Source of the DNA: Halichoerus grypus | Taxonomy: Eukaryota; Chordata; Mammalia; Carnivora; Phocidae | Length of the DNA stretch: 64,000 nucleotides | Assembly (NCBI RefSeq): GCF_964656455.1 | Contig: NC_135717.1 | Location: 146,396,308-146,460,307 of the forward strand | Reading direction: 5' to 3' | Part shown: one piece after another, positions 46,354-57,461 of the stretch | How the letters are laid out: every line of letters starts with the position of its first letter | Position numbering within the stretch: the first letter of the stretch is position 1 | Program-made: the position numbers and the translations under genes | The notes under the pieces: generated by a model | Databases searched by the model: none | What the model saw: the letters and a program-made list of their open reading frames with translations, nothing else | What the model was told of the DNA's origin: nothing

Positions 46354-46870
46354 AACTTTTGCCTCAGGAATTCTACTTCTAGAATTTTATGGTAAAGGAA
46401 CAATCAAAACATGCATAAATACATACATATATTTTTTATAGTATTACTTGTTATAGTGAAACTGGAACAAATCTGAAACATCAACTTCATGGCAAAGGTT
46501 TCTCATTTTTTGTTTTTTGTTTTTAAGATTTTATTTATGTATTTGTCAGAGAGAGAGAGAGAGCATGCGTGAGCACAAGCAAGGGGAGCGGCAGGCAGAG
46601 GGAGAAGCAGGCTTCCTGCTGAGTAAGGAGCCTGATGAGGGGCTCCATCCCAGGACCTTGGGATCATGAACTGAGCTGAAGACAGGTGCTTAACCGACTG
46701 AGCCACCCAGCCATCCTCATGGCAAAGGATTTAGAAATCATGGTTTATGATGCTCTATCAGATGCAGCCATGAAAAATTATGTTTGGGCAAAATCTTAAT
46801 GAATTAATGAAAAACATCCTTATATTAAGTGGGGGGAAAACATAATAAGAAACTCTATTGTGTTGAAATA
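46354..46870 (+). mobile_element. Old L1M fragment, plus, right of LTR
   Basis: Continues the L1M at 45.4-45.8 kb: GGAATTCTACTTCTAGAATTTTATGGTAAAGGAACAATCAAAAC and AGTATTACTTGTTATAGTGAAACTGGAACAAATCTGAAACATCAAC. After the SINE come GATGCAGCCATGAAAAATTATG and ATTAAGTGGGGGGAAAAC. The order is that of old L1 3' ends. Confidence 0.7.
46499..46716 (-). mobile_element. Can-SINE, minus, inside L1M
   Basis: Complete, with tail GTTTTTTGTTTTTAAGATTTTATTTATG. Duplication TCATGGCAAAGG at 46487-46498 and 46717-46728. Confidence 0.95.
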
Positions 46871-46907
46871 ATATAAAATATTAATATCAGTTATCTATAT
46901 GCTCTGA

Positions 46908-47032
46908 TAATTAACCACTATACTGTAAGCAAGAAATGAGGATACCGTACTGTACTTACCTCTATATGCCCAACACTTAGTTCAGTACATATTAGCCACT
47001 CAAAAAACAGTTGTTAAGAGAATAAACTTGAA
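46908..47032 (+). repeat. L2/MIR-type 3' end, plus, eroded
   Basis: TAACCACTATACTGTAAGCAAGAAATGAGGATACCG, CCCAACACTTAGTTCAGTACATATTAGCCACTCAAAAAACAGTTGTTAAGAGAATAAAC follows the L2 tail order (CTGTAAGCTCC, CCCAGCACCTAGCACAGTGCC, CACATAGTAGGCACTCAATAAATATTTGTTGAATGAA). Confidence 0.65.
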
Positions 47033-48960
47033 TTTTAATTAATTTCTTTTTCTTACACTCTTTTTAGAAATTCTCAGCAATGAGTGTATATTATTGTTAT
47101 AATCAAAACATATAAATATTATTTAAAAATATATCTACCACAACCTTCCATAAGGTTTAGGAAGAAATGTTCTCTTCTTTCCTCTGCTGGTATGTGGATA
47201 AAGAATCAGAAAATTTATAGAGTATGCTGAGTTTTGCCAATAAAGTTCTACCTGAAAAAGTCTCTTAATTGTTGGTAAATAATACAGTCAATCAGAATTT
47301 GGAAATGGAAAGAATTCTATTTATGCTTTGTATTGGATCACAAGGGACAAATAATTTTTAATATATTATTAACTCTACTTTTTTCTTTTGGTTTTGTCAA
47401 TAAATTTTATCCCACCTCTTATATTAAATTTAATTTTTAGATTACAAAATACTTTCACATTTATAAGCTCGATACTCAAATCTCAAATAATGAAATTACA
47501 CAGTACTTATTGTAAAATTTCCGATTTACACCTAAACTGTTTTTTTAGTAAACATATTATACAATGATATAAAAGGTATTTGCTTTGAGCCAATAATGCC
47601 AAATTATATTTTCCATATTGAGCTGTAATTACACAGAAGAGTATATTTTACTTCTTCTATGTGAAAACTCAGATGAAATTGTTCAAATATTTAGCATTAT
47701 GTTTTTATTACCATTTACCTGAATGATGATTACTATGTCAGAGGATTAAGTGGAAGAAGAGTGAAAATATGCAAAGAATCTGTAACAAAAATCAATATTT
47801 GATAAACTTTGCATTTTAGGGAAAAAAATGGGTAAAGGATGAAATGTGCCCTTTGCAGTAGATTTAACTCAAACTTTTCAATTTCAGGCTTGAATTTCAA
47901 TTTGCTAAGCAAACTTTCTCTATTTGGACATGTTTTCTTCTCCTCGGGCTCGGCTGCATTTCTACTGATGCCTAAAGGATTTGTGTGAGTTGGCTCACAT
48001 TTACAAAGCACCCAGTGTGAAATGGCATTTTACTCCCTGTGCATTCATTTTTTTTTTTTCCTATTCTTTTCCTTTGTGTTAGTTAGGAATTGACAGGGAG
48101 ATTCACACTGAGATGCAAGTCATCAAGAATAACTGTCTTGGAAGAAAAACATACTTTATTCTCTTAAAAAGTAAATTATAGCAGAAACTAGTTGTCTGCT
48201 CCTGACCATCAAGACATGGTCCTGCAATTTTAAAAATATATATTTCAGAAACTCCACCATCTCTTAAATTAAAATAATAAGATTGAACATGGTTGTTCAA
48301 ACCAGATAAGCAGAAATTGATCAAAACCCTTCTATGTATATAGAGTTTGTACTTAGAAATGGGGCAGAAAAGACAGAAAAGAGTGGTTCTTCTATGACAA
48401 AGACCGATATAAAGTGATTGTTTTATCCAAGAAATAATAGCACTACTGAGCAACTTCAAATTCCATTTACAGTTAGCTTGTCAGGATTCTGTCACTGAAA
48501 AGCATTAGCTTGAATTTTACAGTTTTATTTAGTATAACCTGCCACATAACAATGGCCCTATATTTTCTTCTCTCTCTGTCTGTCTCTGTCTCTCTTACTC
48601 TCTCTCCCTCTGAATTTCTGTGAAAACTCAGTTTCACTTGCATTTTATGGACTGAGTCTAAACTAAAGTTGCACTGCATAACGCTGTCAAATCAAGTGGG
48701 AGATTCTACTATCTCCATCCATAACATTGATATCTCAATAAAACTGAAACAAATATTTGAGGTCCCACTAGGCAAAAGATGGAAATCTCAGCCAGAGGAA
48801 AATATATGCAAGATACAGAAGAACTTCCCCTCATGGTCAGCATGGAACTGAGCTATTATCTACTTCCATGTGAAAAAGACACTAATTTAGTAGATAAATA
48901 TTTGTATCACATATATATGGTTTTAATGATATAATGTTGAATGTATTCTTTCTTATCAAG
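47033..48960. other. Non-repetitive DNA
   Basis: Nearly 2 kb without recognised transposons, apart from a poly-T run near 48050 and a CT-rich simple tract at 48570-48612. Minus frames 47733-48011 and 48103-48459 have no recognised domain or splice context. Confidence 0.45.
48570..48612. repeat. CT-rich simple repeat
   Basis: TCTCTCTCTGTCTGTCTCTG-type run of mixed TC and TGTC units. Confidence 0.85.
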
Positions 48961-48970
48961 AAAGAAACTT

Positions 48971-49168
48971 GGGGCACCTGGGTGGCTCAGGCATTAAGCG
49001 TCTGCCTTCGGCTCAGGTCATGATCCCAGGGTCCTGGGATCGAGCCCCACATCGGGCTCCCTGCTCTGCGGGAAGCCTGCTTCTCCCTCTCCCACTCCCC
49101 CTGCTTGTGTTCCCTCTCTCGCTGTGTCTCTCTCTGTCAAATAAATAAATAAAATCTTAAAAAAAAAA
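48971..49168 (+). mobile_element. Young Can-SINE, plus
   Basis: Almost consensus: CAGGCATTAAGCGTCTGCC, GGGATCGAGCCCCACATCGG, GCTCTGCGGGAAGCCTGC, CCCTCTCTCGCTGTGTCTC. The duplication AAAGAAACTT is at 48961-48970 and 49169-49178. Confidence 0.95.
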
Positions 49169-49364
49169 AAAGAAACTTAACATTTAAAAATATTACTGTT
49201 CTTATAACTGTATTTTATAATTTCAACTTATTTTAATAACAATATTAATTAGCATGTGAAAGTTACCTTTTTTTCTTGCCAAAATCCACCCAAAACTTAC
49301 CTTAAGCATGCATCTTTCATAAGTAATTCAAAATAACACTTGCTGAAGTTATTTCAACACTTTT

Positions 49365-49620
49365 TAAGCACCTATAATCTAGGCAGTCACTAGCCTCTGA
49401 GATATAAAAGTTATGCTAGATATGATCCTAAAATACAGATGTTTATAGTCTAAGGAGGGAGATCTGAGAACAATCAAATCAGTTAAAAAATAAAAAAGTG
49501 GGCCACTTGCTCTAAATGAAATTATTTGCTGTATGCTATGGGGACTCAGAGGAGAGATACCTAATCCAATTTTGTGAAGACAAGAGGGAGCATTCAGCGA
49601 CATTAACTCTTCAACTCTAC
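49365..49620 (-). repeat. L2-type 3' end, minus, eroded
   Basis: AGCACCTATAATCTAGGCAGTCACTAGCCTCTGAGATATAAAAG, GTTTATAGTCTAAGGAGGGAGATC, TGCTATGGGGACTCAGAGGAGAGATACCTAATCCAATTTTG match the order of the antisense L2 3' end (AGCACCTACTATGTGCCAGGCACTG, CAGTCTAGTGGGGGAGAC, GTGCTATGGGAGCACAGAGGAGGGGCACCTAACCCAG). Confidence 0.6.
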
Positions 49621-50095
49621 TCTTCAGCCCTTTACATTTTATCAAGTGGTAGTGCAATGCTAACTCATCCACACTCAGGGACTCACCAGTAGTACTATGC
49701 CTGATGCACAGACCATCTCAAAGCGTTACTGAAGGAAACAGGTCATGTGAAGCTGGCCTTTGTAGCCCAGGGAATCTTGTTAGTACTTTAAAGATAACGA
49801 TCATTTATCACGAAATCATTTATTTTTTAACAGTACTGTTTCCAAGCCTTGGCAAGTTTGCTGACCTTCACTCTTAAGTAGGATAAATGATTTCCTTGTT
49901 TACATTATCAGCTTGCTTGGAGAACCCTTTTTCCAGTCCAGCATACTGTGATTATTATGAATCACAAATGAGTACCACTTCAGAATGCATTGTACTTAGG
50001 GAGTGATATTGTTTCTTGGTACAGATATTTTTCTGCTTTTGCATTTATGTGCACTCTTGCCAAATGTATACCACAGCTTTTCATGTATGTCCTTT

Positions 50096-50153
50096 GTCTC
50101 TCTCTCTCTCTTTCCTTCTTTCTTTCTTTCTTCCTTCCTTCCTTCCTTCCTTT
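50096..50153. repeat. (CT)n-(TTTC)n-(TTCC)n microsatellite
   Basis: Three adjoining pyrimidine repeats on one strand. It is a homopurine/homopyrimidine tract likely to be length-polymorphic. Confidence 0.95.
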
Positions 50154-51275
50154 GAAAGACATGTTATCTTCTAATTTCATCTACTCTTACTATGTTGATG
50201 GATGGTGTACTATACCTCAGGAGGACTGTACCATCCTGTTATAAAGTGTTTTCATTTTAATAAATAAAAAGAAACATATTCTAAAAATCACACATACTTC
50301 TTTTCTTCTCAAAATAATTTTTCTCATTTTAATATATCTCAAATCAAGGTTCATTCTAAATCACTGTGCACATTCATGCAATTTTCCACAAAAAAAGGTA
50401 TAATCAAGGTTTATGGTGAACCTTATGGTTGATGGAATCTTAAACCTCACAAAATGTAGTATTCATAAGAATATTTACCTATTTATCAATAGGTGAAAAG
50501 TCGTCATCAACTATAATATTTCATTAATCTATTTTATTCACTTATGAAACTTTAGAATAAATCCATATCTAAAGAAAATTTGTTTAATATCTCAATCCCA
50601 ATGTACTATTAGTATTCAATCATTGAGATTATTCTTTCCTGAATCGGTGTTTTGCTCCAATGTGTAAGCATGCATAGATTCAAATGGACTTTCTGGTATG
50701 GAAATAAGTTTGTATATGCAGATTTTTCTAAAATGCTTCAAACAAATATAAGCCTTGATACATCTGATTAAATAAAGAGTTGAAAATGAAAAAAAATAGT
50801 CAAGTTGTAAATAAACCTTAGGAGAATTTGATTGCCTTTGCTGTACAAAGATCTATATTTTTGCATGAAATTGCAAATGAGGCAGAGTCAACAGCTGCAG
50901 TCTCTTTTGTTTGGTTATTTATTTAGCTATTTATTTACTTTTCTAACCTGATCCATTTTCTGCCTTGAACACAAGGAAATGTGAGACTCTAAGCCAACCA
51001 GTGATTTTGAAAGCTGATACGCTTTTACTGCTTCTGTTTGAATGGAGGGATAGTGGTATGGAGAATAAAGCTAAGGGACCAAGATTCGAAGAATCAATGA
51101 CAAGTTTTCCTCTGAGGAAAGTATAACTCTTCCCTTGCACTGTGAAGATACAGGCTTTTGTCACCAGCTAACAGAGCAGGGCTTTGAACATTTCTTAGTT
51201 TTCTGATATTAATTTTACTCCCATTTTTAACTTATATCTTCTCCCGTAACTCTCATTGTAACTCTTAACATTTTA

Positions 51276-51481
51276 TTTTTTTTTTAAAGGTTTTATTTAT
51301 TTTTATTTATTTATTTGAGAGAGAGAGAATGAGAGACAGAGAGCACGAGAGGGAAGAGGGCAGAGGGAGAAGCAGACCCCCTGCTGAGCAGGGAGCCCGA
51401 TGTGGGACTCGATCCCGGGACTCCAGGATCATGACCTGAGCCGAAGGCAGTCGCTTAACCAACTGAGCCACCCAGGCGCCC
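51276..51481 (-). mobile_element. Young Can-SINE, minus
   Basis: Full length with CpGs retained (GAGCCCGATG, CTCGATCCCGGGAC, AGTCGCTTAACC, GGCGCCCG). Perfect 18-bp duplication GTAACTCTTAACATTTTA at 51258-51275 and 51482-51499. Confidence 0.97.
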
Positions 51482-51499
51482 GTAACTCTTAACATTTTA

Positions 51500-52924
51500 A
51501 TCCCCTTCTTTTGTGGAACTAATTTCAGTTATATAGCTCTAAAAAAATAAATAAATAAAAGCAGGAGAACTTACAATTTGATTTAGACTTACATATCTAT
51601 TCTTTTAAGGCTAATGTTCCAAGTTGTTATTATTTATTGATTGTGTCTGTGTTTCTCCCTTTCAGCCTCCAAACCACGCTGGCTTCTCTAAATTTTCTAA
51701 TTGAAATACAAGACTTAGAATCTAATAGAATTACTTACACACACTTATAAACCTTTAAATCTTTAAAAGAGACCATTAGTTGCATTGTGCCCATAGGAAT
51801 AGATGAAATCAGAATCTTATGATAGAATAGCATTTGAAGATAGTATTAATATCTGTCTCTACCTGACTCAGGCCCTTATATAGCTGGGATTTAAAGCAAG
51901 CTTTTGCAGATAAACCCTGGTGAATGGTTCAAGTAAGATATTTGTAAAAGACAAGTGAAATGATTAAACTCCAGGGTTTTAAAAGAAATGAATCAACTCT
52001 AGTCTCCAACTTCATCTAGCTATGTAAGCTTAGATAACTCTGACCCCTAGTTTCTGCATATTGTAATGGAGGCTATTACATTTTCTACCTCCTCTACGTG
52101 GAACATTTTATAAAAAAGAATATTGTCTTGTATTTGTAATGTTGCCCCAAGATTCATAGCTAACTCATACCTTACTTTTGCTAGAATACATTTGTTTTCA
52201 AAGGATTAAAAACATAAGAATTGTATAGTTTTCCTGTTATATTGTGTGAAATCAATCCCTCTCTCTCTCTCTTGATTTCTGTATCTCTCATGTTTCTTCT
52301 ATCTACTAGAATAGATGGTGGGCACTGCTAATAAAACTTGAATTGATAATAAGTAAATGTTTCAAAATGACATAAGGTGAGGAAGTTCTATTTTCTTATA
52401 GAATTTAAGTACTTCTAACAGCTTTTAGACTTTCTTGATGTAAAGTCTGAAGCAAGAGAAAAAGTGAGTGGCTTTCCTAGACCTGAAACTGATAAACACA
52501 ATCTTTGAGTGTATTATATTGTTTTTTAAAAACAGAAGTCCTTTTCAGCTATCCCAAATGTTTTTTGGTAGCATATAGGCTTTCATTATGCAGAATCATG
52601 CCAGCTCCTTCTTTATGCTCATTTTTTTTCAGTCAGGAATGTTTTCCTGAATTTGTGAAACAAGTTACTGGTTTTGGTGTTTTCTTTTAAGAGCTTGAAG
52701 GAAACAGTTGACTGTTTACGTACTCTACTTTCTATATAATTGTTTCTAAAACTATTAGACTGAGAGATGAAAAATTTCTAGCAAAATTCAAAATATATAC
52801 TTATGTTAACAATCAAATCATTCCTACATCATCAAACATCCTAATATATTTAAGGAGGAAGTGACTAAAATTTTAATCTTGTAACCATCTTACGCCTACT
52901 CATAATGGGAAGTAAATCAAATAT
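51500..52924. other. Mostly non-repetitive DNA
   Basis: Apart from a weak MIR at 51985-52110 and a (CT)7 at 52258-52272, nothing is recognised. Confidence 0.45.
51985..52110 (+). repeat. MIR-like fragment, plus
   Basis: AATCAACTCTAGTCTCCAACTTCATCTAGCTATGTAAGCTTAGATAACTC then CCCTAGTTTCTGCATATTGTAATGGAGGCTATTACATTTTCTACCTCCT tracks the MIR core (CTAGCTGTGTGACCTTGGGCAAG; CTCAGTTTCCTCATCTGTAAAATGGG; CCTACCTCAT). Low similarity. Confidence 0.45.
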
Positions 52925-53367
52925 CATATGGATTGAACTGTGACCCCTGGACAAATATGTTGAAGTCCTAACCATTAATATCTGTGAAAGTGGCCTTATT
53001 TGGAAACAGCGTCTTTGCAGGTATAATCAAGGAAAGATGAGGTCATTAAGGTGAGCTGTAACACAATATGACTGGTGTCCTTGTGAGAACAGACAAACAC
53101 ATGAGAGGAGAACACCCTGAGACAATAGAGGCAGAGACTGAAGTGGGTTGACCCCAGCAAGCCAAGGGATGCTGAGGATTGCCAGCAAACCACCAGAAAG
53201 TAGGAAAGAGGCTAAAGGAATTTCCCCCTATGTTTCAGAAGCGTCACCCCGTCCTCACCTTGATTTCAGATTTCTAGCCTTCAGAAATGTGAGATAATAA
53301 GTTTCTGTCATTTTAAGTTGTATAGTTTCTAGTAGTTTGGCTGGGCAGCCCTAGAAAACTGACATAT
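52925..53367 (+). mobile_element. MaLR/ERVL-like LTR, subfamily unassigned
   Basis: Words: GGATTGAACTGTGACCCCTGG, ATATGTTGAAGTCCTAACC, GTGGCCTTATTTGGAAACAGCGTCTTTGCAGG, AGATGAGGTCATTAAGG, ACAATATGACTGGTGTCCTTGTGAGAAC, ATTGCCAGCAAACCACCAGAAAGTAGG, GTGAGATAATAAGTTTCTGTC, and GCAGCCCTAGAAAACTGACATA at the end. A widespread mammalian LTR-type repeat of about 440 bp with no internal retroviral region. Confidence 0.7.
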
Positions 53368-53640
53368 ACCTTCAGGTCTACCTTAAAAATAAATTTTGTT
53401 GTTATTATGGTTTAAATTAGGTTTGGTTCAAAGTAGTATATGATGATGTCCAACACTTAAGTGAATGTTAGCTAAAGAAATGCTGTAATGTTCTGATTGT
53501 TTATATTTATAGGAATAAAGACTATACTGTTTTAACAAAATTCTTCAATATTCTATTTAGTGATTTTAAGTTAAATACCTCTTAAAAATGATATCTACTT
53601 ACTTTTTATAAAGTTGTTCACTTTCAGTCTTTATGTACTT

Positions 53641-53874
53641 TTATTTATTTATTTTTAAAGATTTTATTTATTTATTTGAGAGAGAGTGCACATGAGTGAG
53701 AGAGCATAAATGGGGGGCAGGAGGGGCAGAGAGAGGGAGAAGCAGACTCCCTGCTGAGCAGGGAGACTGAGCAGGGAGCCTGATGCAGGGCTTAATCCCA
53801 GGACCCTGGGACCATGACATGGGCCAAAGTCAGGAAGGCAGATGCTTCACCAACTGGGCCACCCAGGCGCCCCT
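53641..53874 (-). mobile_element. Can-SINE, minus, with 13-bp internal duplication
   Basis: Complete, with GTGCACATGAGTGAGAGAGC on the tail side. TGAGCAGGGAGAC (53755-53767) is repeated directly as TGAGCAGGGAGCC (53768-53780). Duplication GTCTTTATGTAC at 53627-53638 and 53875-53886. Confidence 0.95.
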
Positions 53875-54030
53875 GTCTTTATGTACCTTTAAAAGAACTT
53901 GCTTTACTTCTGGAGTTATCCTGCCATGTAATCCATTACACTTTTAATATGAACCTCTCCTTTACCAGGGAATGAGGTAGGAAAGTCTAATTTCTAAATT
54001 AGAACTTAACAAGAGAATAAAACTAGAGGT

Positions 54031-54670
54031 TACAATCATTTGAGAAAAAGATCTGGCAGTGTCTTATAAACCTAAATAGATCCCTGTCATATGACCTCAC
54101 AATTGCACTCCTAGGATTTACCCAAGAGAAATAAAAATATGTCTATAGAGACTTGTCAAGAAAAAGCTTATAGTAAAACAAAACAAAACAAAACAAACAA
54201 AAAAGTTCATAGCAGATTCAAGCAAAATAAGTAAAAACTGAAAACTTTCCAAGTTACCATCAACAGTATGGATAAAAAAAAAGAGAGGTAAATTTACATA
54301 TTTATATTTATATATGGAAAACTGTTCAGCAACAACAATGAAGAAGTTATCAGTTAAACACAATAAAATGATAAATTTCAAAAAAATACATGCTAAATGA
54401 AGGAAGGCTACACAAAAGAATATACGCAGTGTGGCTTCATATATATGGGTTTCTAAAAGAGGTGAAATTAATCAGGATGAAGTTTTGCCTTTGGGGTTGG
54501 GTGGGGAAGAGATTGACTATTCAGAAAACAAGTCTTTTTTTGTGTGAGGGTAATGTTCTCAACCTTGATATGTGATTGAATGTCTCAGGTTTATACAGTT
54601 CTCAGAATTCGTGAAGTGATACACTTAAGATATGAACATTTTATTATATGGGTATTTTATTTTTAAATAA
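54031..54670 (+). mobile_element. Old L1M 3' end, plus
   Basis: End of ORF2 plus 3' UTR: GATCTGGCAGTGTCTTATAAACC, CATATGACCTCACAATTGCACTCCTAGGATTTACCCAAGAGAAATAAAAA, GTTCATAGCAGATTC, AAGTTACCATCAACAGTATGGATAAA, GTGGCTTCATATATATGGG, GGTAATGTTCTCAACCTTGATATG, TTCGTGAAGTGATACACTTAAGATATGAACATTTTATTATATG. An (AAAAC)n expansion interrupts it at 54174-54201. Confidence 0.85.
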
Positions 54671-54684
54671 ATCATAAACTAATA

Positions 54685-55210
54685 CATGCACCCCTATGTT
54701 TACAGCAGCATTATTTACAATAGCCAAGATATGGAAGAAGCCCAAGTGTCCATCGATAGATAAATGGACAAAGAAGAGGTGGTATATATAGAATGAAATA
54801 TTACTCACTCATCAAAAGAATGAAATCTTGCCATCTGCAATGATGTAGATGGAGCTAAAGAGTATAATGCTAAGTGAAATAAGTCAGTCAGAGAAAGACA
54901 AATACCATATGATTTCACTAATATGTGGAATTTAAGAAACAAAACAAATGAGCAAAGGAAAAGGAGAGAAAGAGAGAAAGAGAAACCAAGAATAGAATCA
55001 TTTATAGAAAGCAAACTGATGGTTACTGGAAGGAGGGTTGGTGGGGGAATGAGTTAAATAGATGATGGGGATTAAGGAGTGCACTTGTGATGAGCACCAG
55101 CTGATGTATGGAAGTGTTGAATCACTATATTGTACACCTGAAACTAATATAACACTGTAGGTTAACTACACTGGAATTAAAATTAAAACTTAATTTAAAA
55201 AAACAATAAA
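54685..55210 (+). mobile_element. L1 3' end, plus (second, carnivore type)
   Basis: CATGCACCCCTATGTTTACAGCAGCATTATTTACAATAGCC, AAGCCCAAGTGTCCATCGATAGATAAATGG, AATGATGTAGATGGAGCTAAAGAGTATAATGC, TAAGTGAAATAAGTCAGTCAGAG, CACTATATTGTACACCTGAAACTAATATAACACTG, then an A-rich tail to 55210. A separate insertion just downstream of the L1M in the same orientation. Confidence 0.88.
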
Positions 55211-56720
55211 AATTATAAATGAATATTAAACTTTAGGTGATTGCATATATGTCAAGGTATTTAGGGAAAAGTGTACTGATGTCTACACAATTTTTTTAAA
55301 TATATAAAATAATAAGGTTTGAATTATAGATAGATGAAAAGATAAATAAGAAAGCAGATGTAGTAAAATGTTAAGAATGGAATATGTTAATGTGGATATA
55401 GGGCTACTATGAAAGTATTTTCAATTTTCACCATGTTTGAAAATTTTCATAATAAAATTACATATGTGAAGAAAAACTCATACACATAAATGCATAGTCT
55501 CCAGAGTATGTTTTCCTAATTGTCAAAAAGAAAAATATTACTTCTATACTTAGAATATTTCAATCATATTGCTTCCTGAGCCACTCATCATAATTGCTTA
55601 ACATATAAAATGTTCATTGAACTCAAAACAGAAAACCGTCACTTAAGATAAAATATTGTCACTGATAGATTCTACTAGAATGTCTGTATTTATCACAAGA
55701 ACTGTATATTACATACTAATGAATACAGTATTTTACATTTATAGTTGTCTCATACTGATCATAAGAAATTAATACTATGTTGTAGTAAATTTATAGTTAT
55801 TAACTAGAGGCTTTGGGGTGTATTGCATAAGATAAATTACATATTTCTACATTGCTTATAATTTTACCGTAATCTTATTTAACATACTACTTACCACATA
55901 GTGGACTTTAAAGAAATATGTGTGGAAGGAAAGAAGAGATAAATGCATCCCATTCTAAATGATAAGAACCATCACCATCTAGCCATCAGCTAGAACTAGT
56001 GAAAAAGTTCTACCCAGATGCAAACATGGCTGAGAAGGAAAGTCTATGGCTGGGCCGTTGCCCTCAGCAAAAATTTTACATTATATAAAGGGAGCACAAA
56101 ATTTTCTGTTTTCTGCAGGAAGATCTTGCCCACACTTATTTTGTTTCAGGGTATTTTGAAGGCAATAATCTCAGCTACGTGCTTGGGTATTATTTATTTT
56201 TTAAAAATGTGTGACACCTTAAAAAAGTATTTAAAAAATAAATTATGTGTGTGTACACACACATATACGCACATACACATCGATAATGCATATACAGAAC
56301 CTTTGAACCTTTTTCTACTGGGATAATATCTTACTTTTTAAAAAGTGTGATACCTTTTATTAATTGTTTATTTTATTCATTTAAAAAGGTTTCTGAATGC
56401 CTATTTTGGCCAGACATATATTAGAGAGAAAAATACAAATAAAACACCAACCCTACCCTTAGTGTGGGTTTTATATCTAATTTCTCTCCAAATATAATTG
56501 CTGAAAACTTTTAATTTATGAATCTCTAGAAGCTTATGAGACAAACAGCAAGCTCACTTTCAGTTAAGAGACATCTGGGAAGAGGGAAAAAGGTTTTTTT
56601 GGCAAAAAAAAAAATCACATAAGGACTTAGGAAGTATTTATTTATTGTTTTAAGAAAAGCTTGGTTGCTTGCTTGGTCATGGAACAGCCTAACATCGATG
56701 GTAGTGCTTTCAGTAAATAG
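55211..56720. other. Mostly non-repetitive DNA
   Basis: No transposon recognised. A short alternating tract (TGTGTGTGTACACACACATATACGCACATACACA) lies at 56245-56282. The 102-codon plus frame 56018-56326 ends in that tract and looks non-coding. Confidence 0.45.
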
Positions 56721-56727
56721 ACCAGTA

Positions 56728-56856
56728 AGAGGAAATAAGAGGAAGAGGAAGTGGGGAAGGTGGGGGGAGGAGGAGGAGGAAGAGAAGGAGAAGGAGGTGG
56801 AAAAGGTGGGGGAGGAGGGGGAGGTGGGGTGGAGGTGGAGGAGGAGAAAAATAGCA
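56728..56856. repeat. Purine-rich (GGA/GAA)n tract
   Basis: About 125 bases almost purely G and A on the plus strand, with many runs of three to six G separated by A or T (for example 56757-56775 and 56806-56835). All frames read as Glu/Lys/Gly-rich or, on the minus strand, Pro/Ser/Leu-rich low-complexity peptides, which I do not regard as genes. Confidence 0.9.
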
Positions 56857-57125
56857 AAATACAAAACTCTGAGAAATAAACAGAGAAAGGTTTTTTTTTT
56901 TTCCTGCCTCCATCAAGCACAGAAGTCCTCAATGGATAATGACTTTTTTTTCTACCAATGTTTAGTATGAACTTAACTACTACTGATACACTCTGCTAAG
57001 TATTTTTATAGTCACTATCTTATGTTCAAAAGTAAACCACAGGCCCAAAATGGTGTCACATAAGCCAAGTCACCAAATTTGGACTTGATACCTAAGCAAG
57101 TTTCAAGCCTCCCCCCATCCCAAAT

Positions 57126-57461
57126 GTAGTCTTTTAACTGGGTTAGTCAGGAATTTTCTGATCAGCATCACTGAGGTAATCTGTTACATGGGCCTTCACT
57201 ATCCCCCAAAGGAAGAGGACACCAGCATAATAAGACCTCCTGCCTCTCCCCATAAAGGAAGGTGATCTTTCCTGAAACAATCCTTTCTTTTCTTTTGCTA
57301 ATAACTTTCTTACACCATCCTCCTTCCTATAAAAACCTTCAATTTAGTACAACTCCTCAGAACTCCCCTCTACTTGCTAGATGGGATGTTGCCCAATCCA
57401 TGAATAGCTTAGTAAAGCCGATTAGATCTTCAGATTTACTTGGTTGAATTTTTTTTAGCAC
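57126..57461 (+). mobile_element. Endogenous retrovirus LTR (ERV1-like), plus
   Basis: Looks like a retroviral LTR. A U3 part contains GGTTAGTCAGGAATTTTCTGATCAGC. A TATA box lies in CCTATAAAAACC (57325-57336). After it come CTCCTCAGAACTCCCCTCTACTTGCTAG, GATGTTGCCCAATCCATGAATAGCTTAGTAAAGCCGATTAGATC (AGTAAA at 57411 as a possible poly(A) signal), and a T-rich end with AGCA. Boundaries are approximate and no matching second LTR or internal viral sequence lies nearby, so it is likely a solo LTR. Confidence 0.6.

Larger units (their letters stand above)
49179..51257. other. Mostly non-repetitive DNA
   Basis: Holds an L2-like end at 49365-49620 and the CT/TTTC/TTCC tract at 50096-50153. No gene or RNA recognised. 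Confidence 0.45.

Noticed and set aside
56526..56970. Frames of 68-112 codons rich in Glu/Lys/Gly or Pro/Ser
   Set aside because: All are translations of the purine tract in different registers.
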